Origin: Cyclina sinensis
Taxonomy: Eukaryota; Mollusca; Bivalvia; Venerida; Veneridae
Assembly (NCBI GenBank): GCA_012932295.1
Contig: JAAONU010000014.1
Location: 34,813,977-34,877,976, forward strand
Direction: 5' to 3'
Length of the DNA: 64,000 nt
Position 1 is the stretch's first letter. Every line of letters begins with the position of its first letter. The translations under genes and the position numbers were made by a program. Below the pieces are notes generated by a model. The model searched no databases and was not told the origin of the DNA. It saw only the letters and a list, made by a program, of their open reading frames with translations. Below are positions 34,080 through 44,499 of the stretch, piece by piece.

Positions 34080-35790
34080 TTTGCTTTTGCAGTCTTTTTT
34101 ATTAATTTTACATACCATCTATCTTGAATGTGTTACATGAAACGACCTGCCGTTAAAGAAAGAGCATTGAACACTGGGAACGTTAGTTGCAAAAACCATG
34201 TCTTCATAGGACAACTCTAGTGACCAGAATTCGAACCTTTCTGAATGGCATTGCTGCTAGAACTTGAAATAATGGTATTTAAAACATAGAAAATATATAT
34301 AATCCTATTTTCTAGCAATGGCATAGAAGACTAGAAACTTTATGCTCTTCTCAACCAAAATAATGTGTCTATTGTATCAAAGCAATTTGCGTCATTTTGT
34401 TTGGCATACGGCCTTTATTCGGCAATTGATTTAGGCCATCCAGGCATCTGGAAGATAAAATATTAGATTTAAAGCGTCAATAGTTTGCAACACCTCTACT
34501 GTGTTATTTTTTTATCAAATAACCGGGTGATTCTGGTCATCTTCAAAAATGTAATAAGCATAAAAAACTGAACTTCGTTGACTCTGGAAAGTTTCAGAGA
34601 GACATTGATAAAATAATGATATAATATAAACACTTTCAAACTTGATTCTTACACTGTGTTTTTGACTTCGAATCATTTACTGCAATTTAAGTACTTACTG
34701 GATTTCAGTAGTTGGTCAGCAAGCAGTAAATAAAGAAAAAGTAATATTTGCCAAAGACTTTTACACACTTTGTTGTTCTCCTGTTATTTCCAAAAGGTAT
34801 TCGTTGGGAATTCTCGGCAAGAGCAAAAAAAAAAAAAAAAAAAAAACAAGTAAAATACACCGAGGATCGGCCAAGATTCTGCAAAAGATAAGGTGTTTTC
34901 TTTTACATCCTTTTATGTAAATCTGTAAATGCTTGTTTGCGTATTTGTTTTGATATATATTTTGCCTGAATATCTGAATTGAATTATAAACATAAGTTTA
35001 TTCTTAAAATCCATAAATGGTGCATTCTTCATTTTCAAACTTGTAGAGCTGTTGGCCATTATAAAGATAAGATTATGGGAAATGGTTTTTATATTCACAT
35101 TGTCTGTCCTATTGGCAGAATAATGTATACTCAATGCAAAAATATAGCTTAAATGATGTTTTATTTTTTATATATATTTACACAAGATGGGGACCCGCGC
35201 AAGCGTGGGCTTAGAGAATCTACCTACTTGCATTAGAAAGGCATGCCTGTAGCGAGAGAAGGACATGATCTTATTTATCTGTAAACTGACTAATCTACTA
35301 CCTTTTATAATGTTTTCGATACCGGAATGTTCAAAAAGGCGTGTAAATTAGAGTAGTGAACCACCGCAAGATGTTCAAATGTCTTTACACGGGAAAGTTT
35401 CATAAAATCCAGTTGTATTATACTTCAAAAACAGGCTTGACCATATCTATAACTGTAGTAAAGTACCACGGACGTATAAAACACGTAGATAATGTATTTA
35501 ATATTTCGTGATTCAAAGACTAATCGTTGTGCCACCTTGGAGATTTTTCAAAAATTTTGTGCCACCCTCTTTAAAGACATATTTCACAAGGCAATATGCC
35601 TCGGTGCATTAGCAAATGTTGAAAAGGTTATTGATACTGAAAAGGAAATGTGGAGTGAAAAATTTGTTTATGTTTGTATGAAAAATGTTCGACACTGGGC
35701 TCACCATTAATTAAATTGATAGTACAATCCATGACAGGAAACGGTCTGTGTATGGGAGAGTGAATTCGCCCACGACCAAAGTTTCATGAA
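34080..35790. other. No recognisable gene
   Basis: AT-rich with an A-run near 34830. No supportable coding or RNA features. Confidence 0.4.
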
Positions 35791-35799
35791 AGTGCTTCC

Positions 35800-36172
35800 A
35801 TGTGTTTAAAAGTTATGGAGCAGACACGAAATGCATGCATGGCCTAAACCTTTCACACCACTGGTGACCGTGACCTTGAGCAGGCACTGTTGAAACAAAC
35901 TTAACATAAGTACCATCACTTGTTTGGCTTGCTGTTCAATGTCGCTCAAACCTTTGACCTCCACTGGTGACCTTGACCTTGAGCCGGTCAGGTTGGAACA
36001 TATGTTTTGAACATCGTCTTGATAGGATGAACATTTCACCAAAGTTTCATGAAATTCCTTTCAGGGGTTTAGAAGTTAAGGAGCGGACACGAAATCCAGA
36101 TGCACACACTGACAGACGGACGCACTAGGACCATTCCTATATCCCCCCCCGCTATGCGGCGGGGGATAATAA
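35800..36172 (+). repeat. Dispersed repeat with GTGACCTTGACC motifs
   Basis: Contains TGACCGTGACCTTGAGC near 35868 and GGTGACCTTGACCTTGAGC near 35963. It ends with GACAGACGGACGC and a C-rich/G-rich stem (CCCCCCGCTATGCGGCGGGG). The same ending type occurs near 44180-44240 and 52020-52070, so it is a dispersed family. Confidence 0.6.
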
Positions 36173-36179
36173 GGATCAA

Positions 36180-38125
36180 GTTACTCATGTACAATTGATG
36201 CATTCCTACAATCCATCAGCCTGTAAACTAACTTCTTGAAGTTAGTTTGAGTGTAATACACAGTTGAAAATATGTTCTGTAATTTGACTGTTCCCCCCAC
36301 TGCCCTGAAGGATACATGGCCTGCAAAATTTGAAAAGAAAATAGCTGCTCTTTTTAGCACATTTCCCAGGAGTTAAACTGAACTAAAGCGAGGAGAGGAG
36401 GCGACAAAACGTTCACGGAGTGGTCCATTGAATCGTCCATCCATCAAATGATTTTGGATGGAGCCAACATCAAAGATCTGTTCCCTTTGTTCTCCCACTA
36501 AATCCGCCGATTATACTGGTTTTCATACATGGCGAGCGGATAGCGTCGCTGGGGCTGATTTGAATTCATGAAAAAACTTCAAAACTATCAATTTCTACTT
36601 CGTTACATCGCAGGTTGCAAGCCTGTAATCATTCGATTAAATTTAGCAAAATCTATTTGTAGCATTTCTATTTTTAACCTTAGGAGTTTTCCGATAGTTA
36701 TTTTGCTATTTTCTCTATTTTAGTACATATCCGTGCTTATTTCAAAAAAAAAAGAAGAAATATCAACTTTAGATGCTGATATATGAGTGCTTCGGTGACA
36801 TAGAACAGAATAGCTTGAGATCGCGCTATTTCTCCGTCAGTATAGTATGGAAAGGTAAGTAACATAGACCAAAATGATGTGTTCGTCATCAACAGTATTT
36901 GTTGAATGCTACAAAAAAAGATAAAAGGCAAATTTCGTGAGTAAACATACATATACTTATTTGTTTGTCTCATTTATAACATTGGTATTATGTGTAAAAT
37001 TAAAAGGCAATTACTTTTAAATTAATGGAAAACATTGATATTAAAGTGTAACAAAAACGAAAGTGACTTCAACATTAATGGAAACTATAACGCATTGAAA
37101 GCATTTTATGGGTTTTGTAAGAACAAATAACACAGTTTGTACTTTATTGCTGCTTTAAATAAAATGTCTGAGGGAAAGTTATAAAATTTTTATGGCTTTT
37201 ACAGACACAGTCTTCAAATTTTCTCGTCAAATTATATAATATTCTGGTCTCCTGTGTAAAATTTACACATTGTTACTAAAGTAAGAAGACATAGAGTGAT
37301 GTGAAACACCATTTTTCCTAGGTTTTATAATTGTTTTAAACACGTTTCCTTAATTGTTTGAGAAAATAAAAATAAAACAAGCAGGGCATTCCAAGGACTG
37401 CTTTATTCCTCCCGCCATTGTTTAGTAAAGTTTAAAGTAGTCTTAGAAACATGGAATTGCATATATAGTGGAATATTGGAATGTGGGAAAGGTTTAAGTA
37501 TTGCAATGACAAAACGAAACTGAAGGCTTCAAGTGTGACCTTGTTCTTGAACTGACATGACTTGGTCATGCCCTTCTGAACACCCTCTCAGTGAGTTATG
37601 CATTTGATCAAAGTTTACAGAAAATCGGTTCAAAGGTAAGGCAGCGGGGGATTGATAATAAAGGGATACTTTTACGACATTCTAAAGACTTCTTTTTCTG
37701 GCATAAAACGACCAATAAAAGGCATATTTAATATGTTCTGTAGCGTTTGTTTGCTTTATTTGTCTGTTTGTTGATACTGTATGTCAATGTAATTGACGTT
37801 GCTCTCCCAGCGGCTGTCTACTTTCATAACAAAAGCGAATATATACACTTCCACGCAAATGCTGAAGAGGCCAAGCAGGAGTTATTTCTTTAATCCAAAC
37901 TGTTACCTTCTGTTAGTTTTCATTAGTTGATATTTAAAGTTTTAAGCACATATCTGTTGCAACACCCTCCGAATACTCTTAAAGGTCAATCCTTATTAAC
38001 CCTCATGATCATAATGTTTGTGGACCTGACAATGATGAACTTCTGCAACAAAATATGATGATTCAAACAACTTATAAATCAAGTATGATCAAATATCAAC
38101 ACAAAAGCTTCGTTCATCTCAAACG
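36180..38125. other. No recognisable gene
   Basis: AT-rich. A further diverged GTGACCTTG-type piece is seen near 37530. Nothing else is supportable. Confidence 0.4.
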
Positions 38126-38129
38126 GGTG

Positions 38130-38340
38130 ACAGTGCTTTGTTAGGCCACATGTGTCACAAATCACATTCGTCACAAGTTTTTATGAATTTGTGACGAATG
38201 TGATCACATTCGTCACAAATGACTTTTGTGACGAATGTGATTGACCAAAATCGGGTAAAAATGCCAATCACAAACGTCACAAGCAAAATTGAGAATTTTT
38301 AAACAGGCGAATCACAAATGTCACAAGTTTATTTTTCAAT
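38130..38340 (+). repeat. GTGACGAATGTGAT repeat block, left copy
   Basis: About eight oriented copies of ATCACATTCGTCACAA or its complement, including a perfect palindrome GTGACGAATGTGATCACATT continuing into CGTCAC. It begins GGCCACATGTGTCACAAATC. An inverted partner lies at 44285-44492. Confidence 0.75.
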
Positions 38341-38379
38341 ATGTGATACACGGAATATCATAAGGACAATCGTGGTTAT

Positions 38380-38545
38380 ATCAGTGCGATAGTACAAGGG
38401 CGACAATGCAATAAATCGATATTGTGATGTCGACATCACGATACCAATATCTTTTCACCACCATTGCATTATCGCCATCGTACTAACTTGTTGCAATATC
38501 GTATCGTCGGCATTGTATTGTCTTCATAGAACTGTCGCATTGTCG
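38380..38545 (+). repeat. Fragment related to the 32.8-34.1 kb palindromic element
   Basis: Contains degenerate GCGATAGTAC-AGGGCGACAATGC and inverted CATTGTCG/ACTGTCGCATTGTCG pieces like those in the larger element. Confidence 0.5.
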
Positions 38546-39149
38546 TAATGGTATTGCTATCAAGTCGTCTTACGTTCTCGAAACCTTCAAAAAATTTTGG
38601 TGACAATGCACGGCATAGTATCAGACTTCAACTGGAAGTGATCTTTTACCTCTGTGAACCCTCAAATTTCTTCCCACCATACAGCGACAGTCTAAAGGAA
38701 TCTCACAGACTTAATCTTAGTTTCAGTACAAATTATGACCATATTTACACCAATGAGACCATATATGATTGTTTGGGAAGTAGCTGAGACCCCCGTTGAC
38801 TTTCAGGATATCTAATTAGAGATTAGGACCTTTTGACATCAATGAACCTTTTTTGGTCTGACAGACTTTTGACTTCCGCAGACTTTCAGGAATCTTGGTT
38901 CAATTAAAGAGTATGACATTTTGACATCTAGGAACCTTCTTTCCTGAGACGATTTTGCAAGTCTGTGCCAATTGCTTGCAGACGCTCTATGGAACTTTCC
39001 ATATCTATTCCACTAGTAATAATAATATAGTTAATTCGTTTAAACAGATCGTGTCTTTGTGGCGGGGCCGCTTTATCGTTTCGACGCGTCTTAGCTTTTT
39101 TCGCCTTTTATGATTAGATAGTTTCAAACGACGGTGTTTAGTGAATTTT

Positions 39150-39700
39150 ATAGAGGATATTTGTTTGTTTTGAGTGAATATGAAATATATTTCACTGAGA
39201 AGTGAGAAAAAAAATGAAATATGTATCACGAGCGCGTAGCGCGAGTGAAAATATGAACATTTTCTCACTTCGATGTGAGATATAGTTCATATTCACGAAA
39301 AGCAAACACATTTTCTTTTTATTTTATGTGCCTTTTGAAAAGTGCTTTTAGACCGTTTACTACTGAAGCGCGGAGACTACGCGCGCGTAAACAATATGAC
39401 GGCAAACGTTAACGCTGCAAGCAAAATAATCCTTATTTATTTATATTTCTTTTTGCGGTCTCATTGTCAACAATCTTACAAAATTACGGACATTTGAATC
39501 GAGAAATATGTCATTTAGAATGAAATTAAACAGTTATTTTTAATGCATGTTTAGGGAATCCAGACTTATAAATACGTACGCAGAGTGGGCGTGGCTTATA
39601 TCACCCAAATCTATATCACCACACTGTGACTGATATAATATGAATATATTTCATTGATAGAACAGTATTTCATTAGTTAGCATCAAATAAATATAGGATA
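39150..39700 (+). mobile_element. Foldback element with long hairpin, copy C
   Basis: Opens with TATAGAGGATATTTGTTTG as copies A and B do. Its hairpin (about 39172-39300) has a different body and a GC-rich tip, GAGCGCGTAGCGCGAG. It is followed by TTTTCTTTTTATTTTATG, again as in A and B. The 3' end near 39700 reads CAAATAAATATAGGATATT, an inverted partner of the opening. Confidence 0.65.
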
Positions 39701-40449
39701 TTACATGAGTGTCTTTTCATATTGAATTTATTAAACGAGTTTGATAAAATAATAAATTGCGAGGCTCTGCCGAGCATTTTATTATTTTATTCAACGAGTT
39801 TAATAAATTCAATGTTAAAAGACACGAATGTAATATTCTTTTTATCACAGGTAAACTTTTGCCGCCGAAAAAGCGAAAACTTGTCGTTATTTTCCCTTAT
39901 AAGCGCGGTAAAATTAAGCAACGTCCGCTAACGTAGATAGATATTTTATTTCCTTCAGTATACATGAAGAGCACGTCAAAACGATATTACACTAGTGTAA
40001 TATGGAAAATATGTAATGGCTTTATTCCACTCCCGTGATGTCAAACATGTGATAAACAAGTTTATTGCATGAGTGACTAAATAGAAACTAATTTGTACTG
40101 AATTAAAGCGTATACGAGTTGTGTCCATGTGACCTGATGCGCCAAATATCGATATCGGCCAGACTTCCGGTTGGGCTGATATCGATTTCCCACTTCCGGC
40201 TGCTCAAACACAGATAAATTGACAAGTTTATTTAGAAAAAAATACATTTTACTGAAATATATCTTGATAAATAAGCAAAATTTAACAAACTCATTGAATA
40301 TAACAGATAAATAACGACTTAAATCTAAGAAAAACAAACGTTTGTGAGGAAATGACGTCAACGTCATCAGACGACGTCAACGTTCCCGCGCTTTTAAAGA
40401 AATTATACATTGACGCTAAATAAAGTTTTCAAACGATTTTTTTTCATTA

Positions 40450-40734
40450 TTCTAGCATAAAACTGCTGTTATAACCACGATTTCGGGGTGTTTTAACAGG
40501 GCCAAAAAGGTGTTTTAACAAGGAGATTCTCGCGCTCACGCGCTGTTAAAACACCTTTTTGATATACGTTTTCCGTGGCACAGCGTAAATACACTGCGGC
40601 CCGGACGCTGCTTAACTAAAACAGAAATGACGTCATGGTCATAAACAACGCTGACGTTCCCGCGCAATCCGAGGGAAATCCGTGACGTTAATTGATTGTT
40701 TTTCTTAGATTTCTGGATGTTTTATGCTAGAATA
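40450..40734 (+). mobile_element. 285-bp MITE with perfect 15-bp TIR, copy 1
   Basis: ATTCTAGCATAAAAC at the left is exactly the reverse complement of GTTTTATGCTAGAAT at the right. The inside carries a hairpin, AAAAAGGTGTTTTAACA against TGTTAAAACACCTTTTT, with GC-rich tip CTCGCGCTCACGCGC, and the octamer TGACGTCA at about 40627. Confidence 0.75.
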
Positions 40735-40737
40735 GCG

Positions 40738-40880
40738 CTAACGAATGTTTGTTCCGTGTCATAACAACTGCAGAAACCCTCGGGATACGTTGGAGCCCTC
40801 ACCCTACGGGTTCGGGCACCAACCAATCCCTCGGGGTTTCTGCAGATGTTATAACACGAAAAAACATGCGTTATCCCTAT
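40738..40880 (+). repeat. Hairpin around the tip CACCCTACGGGTTCGGG
   Basis: GTCATAACAACTGCAGAAAC is inverted as GTTTCTGCAGATGTTATAAC, with CCCTCGGGAT and ATCCCTCGGG further in. A second, more diverged copy lies at 42930-43040. Confidence 0.7.
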
Positions 40881-41017
40881 ATTGAAAATGAAAAGCAAAA
40901 CATAAATTAGCAATAAAAAGGTTATAGAACAGGTCTGGTGTGCCTAAATGCGATTTATCACATGTTTGACGTCGCGGGAGTGTAATAAAGCCATTACATA
41001 TTTTCCATATTACTTAG

Positions 41018-41585
41018 AGGTTATTATACAGGGCAAGTGTGCCTGAAGGAAGATATCGGCACACTTGGTTAGGTATTGGCCCGAGGGCTTTAGCCCGAGG
41101 GCCAATGCGGACCAAGTGTGCCGATATCTTCCTTCAGGCACACTTGCCCTGTATCATAACCTTTTTATTGCATATGTAGACACTCAATTATGTTATTCTT
41201 CTAAACAAAGTTTAATGTTTTATCTCCATACTGTTTTCTAACAAATCGTGTCTATTTTCTTCACATTTTCCGTTCGCCACAAACATTTGTATTTTAAATA
41301 TCTGCTCATTAAATTTCTATAAAATCATATAAAAATGTGCAGAAATTTAATCTTTATCTATCCTGTTGCGTGTTATGCTGATAAGTTAACTATAAGTTAT
41401 ATCTTGAGCGCTCCAACGTCAAAACTTGTTTACGTCAACCGGACGTGACGTCATGATATGGATTTTTGGCACACTAGCAAGTGTGCCGATATCTGGCACA
41501 CTTGCTCAATGCATGCTTATATCGGCACTCTTTGGGCAATATCAGCACACTTCCTTAGCATTTTTGTTACTATTTATAGTAACAA
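41018..41585 (+). mobile_element. Inserted hairpin element (GGTTATTATACAGGGCAAG family)
   Basis: Near-perfect arms of about 70 nt (41023-41165) share CAGGGCAAGTGTGCCTGAAG, with tip CCCGAGGGCTTTAGCCCGAG. The insertion splits a previously continuous inverted repeat, as seen from its match with 39985-40065. Related ends (AAAGGTTATAGAACAGG and CTGTGTAATAACCTATAAA) recur at 40908, 41895, 42370 and 42490. Confidence 0.7.
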
Positions 41586-41837
41586 ATGCAATAAACTAGT
41601 ATAATATCGTTTTGACGTCGACGTCATTTAACGTTAGCGGACGTCGCTTGATTTTACCGCGTTTATAAGGCAAAATAACAACAATTTTTCGGTTTATCGG
41701 CTCCAAAATTTAACCTGTGATATGAATAAAATAATAAAATGCTCGGCAGAGCCTCGCAATTTATTATTTTATCCAACTCGTTTAATAAATTCAATATGAA
41801 AAGACACTCATGTAATATCCTCTATATTGGCCTACGA

Positions 41838-42520
41838 GACCGCTAAAGCCCTCGGGCCAATACCTCTTCTTGGCCAATATTGCATTCAGACACACTAGAC
41901 CTGTGTAATAACCTATAAATACGCAACGGCAAACACTATAAATAGAAAAAAATGTGAATTTAAACGTATATGAGTTTTGTCCATGTAATATGACTGTGGT
42001 CAGGTGACGTGATGCGCCAAATATCGATATCGGTCCGACTTCCGGTTGGGCCGATATCGATTTCCCACTTCGGGTTGCTAAAAAAACGCGGAAAGATTGA
42101 CAATTTTATAAGAAAAAATACGTTTAACTGAAATATATCTTGATAAAAAAGCAAAATTGAAGAAACACTTGAAAAACAATCTCCAAACAGTTAAATAACG
42201 CCAAAATATATTAAAAACAAATGTTTGTGAGGAAATGACGTCAACGTCATTAGACGACGTCAAAAGTCCCTCGCTTTTTAAAATAAATTATACATTGTCG
42301 CTGAACAATGTTTTCAAACGATTTTTTTAATTCTATAATGAAAACCAAAACATAAATGAGCACATGCAATAAAAAGGTTATAGAACAGGTCTGGTGTGCC
42401 TTAATGCGATATGGGTCTACAAGATCGGTATTAGCCCTCGGGCTCTTTTAGTGGGCCAAAATCGAATAAAGGCACATCAGACCTCTGTAATAACCTATAA
42501 ATATATCCCGCCTCTAAACC
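41838..42520 (+). repeat. Second copy of a 350-bp block plus hairpin ends
   Basis: 41965-42330 repeats 40100-40440 in direct orientation (shared GCCAAATATCGATATCGG, ACTTCCGGTTGGG, AATGACGTCAACGTCAT). It is followed by another AAAGGTTATAGAACAGG hairpin element ending near 42505. Confidence 0.7.
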
Positions 42521-42634
42521 AATGAAAATTCGTGAACTTTATTAGCAGTATTATAATTGCGGCTAGTATTGTGCAATGTGAGTTTGCTTTTAGTCTTCTT
42601 GGAATCCATGTTGTTATTCATTACTTTATATTCT

Positions 42635-42920
42635 AGCATAAAACTGCCGTTATAACCATGATTTCGGGGTGTTTTAACAGGACCAAAAAGGTGTTTTAAC
42701 AAGGAGATTCTAGCGCTCATGCGCTGTTAAAACACCTTTTTGATATACGTTTTCCGTGGCACAGCGTCAATACATTGTGGCCCGGACGCTGCTTAACTAA
42801 AACGGAAATGACGTCACGGTCACATACAACGCTGACGTTCCCGTGCAATCCGAGGAAAATCAGTGATGTTGCTTGATTGTGTATGGATTGTGTTAGATTT
42901 ATGCATGCTTTATGCTAGAA
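42635..42920 (+). mobile_element. 285-bp MITE with TTCTAGCATAAAAC termini, copy 2
   Basis: Direct copy of 40450-40734 with scattered substitutions and an almost intact TIR (right end CTTTATGCTAGAAT). It again contains TGACGTCA near 42808. Similarity continues past the TIR to about 43060, so the duplicated unit is larger than the MITE. Confidence 0.75.
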
Positions 42921-43059
42921 TAGCGTTAACGAATGATTGTTCCGTGTCATAACAACTGCTGAAACCCTCGGGATACGTTGGGTCGGGTACCAACTAATCC
43001 CTTGGGTTTCTACAGATATTTTAACACGAAAAAAGAAACATGCGTTATTCCTATATTAT

Positions 43060-44280
43060 ATCAGAGTTCTTTAGTACTGACGGCTCATCTAGGGTTCAAT
43101 ATGGCGCGGTTCATATAGTTATTTTACCAGTAATATCTATAAAGGAAAGGGTTAAATGAGAATCATGAAGGAAGTTGAATAAATAAACTTAAAGAAAACT
43201 TAACATTTCTTGTAGAATATGATTGGTCTTGCGAAGCTATAATTACACGAGGTCATTCAAATATCTTGCAAGCAAATTCGCTGAATTAATGTTTACCGCC
43301 GACAGCATCATATACTGATTGAAAATTAAACAATTGCAGGATACATTTCGAATAAAGACTCCGGGGAAATAGTCGGTTAAAGCATAAATTATCAGGGCCC
43401 ATATCACTCAAGGTCACGGCGATAATGCACATGCCCTTTTTGTATTGAAGGTTCCCACACAATTAAAATTAGATATATTTAACATTTGAAGACATGAAAT
43501 ACTTAAGTTATCTGACTGAATATTAAGCAACCAGGGGTCTTAACTTCGGGTAAGTGCCGTCAATATACACATCTCCGCTTGGTATTAGATGTACCCACAT
43601 AGTTTTGTTTAAATTATTCAGCAGATTTGTTGAAGAATAGGGTTGAATTAATGCTTTTCTATGAACAATAAATGATAATAAATTATGGATCATAACTCTG
43701 TATTAAACGGCCAAACGGGAAATACTGATGATGATGATGATGATGATGATGATATGCACATCTTGTTTGTTTGTTTATGTGTTTATCTAAAGTCGCCGCC
43801 GGAAAGCCCATATAAGCGACCGTACCCTCAAGTCGGACCAAATCCTTTAGTGTCCCGTCGAGATTTTTCGAGATGCGCATCTCCTCTTTATATTAAACTA
43901 AATTTCGTTGAAATTCCTAGAGCGCAGAAAAGCAATAGTTCTATATACAGTGTTTTATAAATAACAACAACAACAAGGGGCAATAAGTCTGTTTTTAAAA
44001 AGAAATGGAGATATGCTGGTTATATGTGCAACTGGTTTGTGAATGAAGGTTCCTACAAAGTTGCAGCATCGATATCCATCCAGAAGTTGCTGAAAAATAG
44101 CGTGGAAACGAAATGATTCCATATACAGTGTATAATAACTAATCAATGGCCGGATAGTGCGGAAACTAAATCTGGACTGACAGGCGGACGAACACGCTAA
44201 AACAGTCCCATCACTCCCGATTTCATCAGCGGGGGAGGGGATAAAAATGTCTGTAGTTTTAGTTCCAATAATTGATTTCA
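43060..44280 (+). repeat. Dispersed repeat remnants and (GAT)n microsatellite
   Basis: A GAT trinucleotide run lies at about 43728-43753. From about 43790 to 44240 there is a bivalve-style dispersed repeat with GGAAACGAAATGATTCC and GACAGGCGGACGAAC, ending near a GGGGGAGGGG tract. It resembles 51600-52070. No gene. Confidence 0.5.
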
Positions 44281-44284
44281 GTCC

Positions 44285-44492
44285 TAAAAATTTGTGACGT
44301 TTGTGACTCAGTGAAAAGCATTGAAGAAAACAATATTTATCTCAAATTTGTGACATTTGTGATTTTAAACTCGTGACGAATGTGATTGTCTAAAACATTG
44401 GATCACATGCATCACAAAATTTGTGACGAATGTGATCTCATTCTTCACAATTGTGACGAATGTGATTTGTGACACATGTGGCCTTACAGTGC
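44285..44492 (-). repeat. GTGACGAATGTGAT repeat block, right (inverted) copy
   Basis: In reverse complement it begins GGCCACATGTGTCACAAATC, as the 38130 block does, and carries the same family of ATCACATTCGTCACAA motifs in similar order. The two blocks face each other across about 6.4 kb of hairpin-rich sequence. Confidence 0.75.
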
Positions 44493-44499
44493 TTTCCGT

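Larger units (their letters stand above)
39690..41837 (+). mobile_element. Composite foldback element with about 250-300-bp inverted ends
   Basis: 39695-39996 and 41588-41835 are inverted copies that share GGATATTACATGAGTGTCTT at the outer edge, an internal hairpin with tip GAGGCTCTGCCGAGC, and CGTCCGCTAACG. A further inverted pair (39990-40060 against 40955-41018) shows that the sequence now at 41018-41585 was inserted into the right half. The interior holds the 285-bp TIR element at 40450 and two other hairpins. No transposase was found. Confidence 0.75.

Noticed and set aside
38548..38787. 79-codon plus-strand frame with sequences such as NETIYDCLGSS
   Set aside because: A faint resemblance to glycosyltransferase segments was considered, but no family motif could be placed.
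43685..43960. Frame with a poly-Asp run
   Set aside because: The Asp run is the (GAT)n microsatellite; the rest is dispersed repeat.
29049..44492. CRISPR-like arrays in the regularly spaced repeats
   Set aside because: The DNA is eukaryotic, units are contiguous tandem repeats without unique spacers, and no Cas genes exist.
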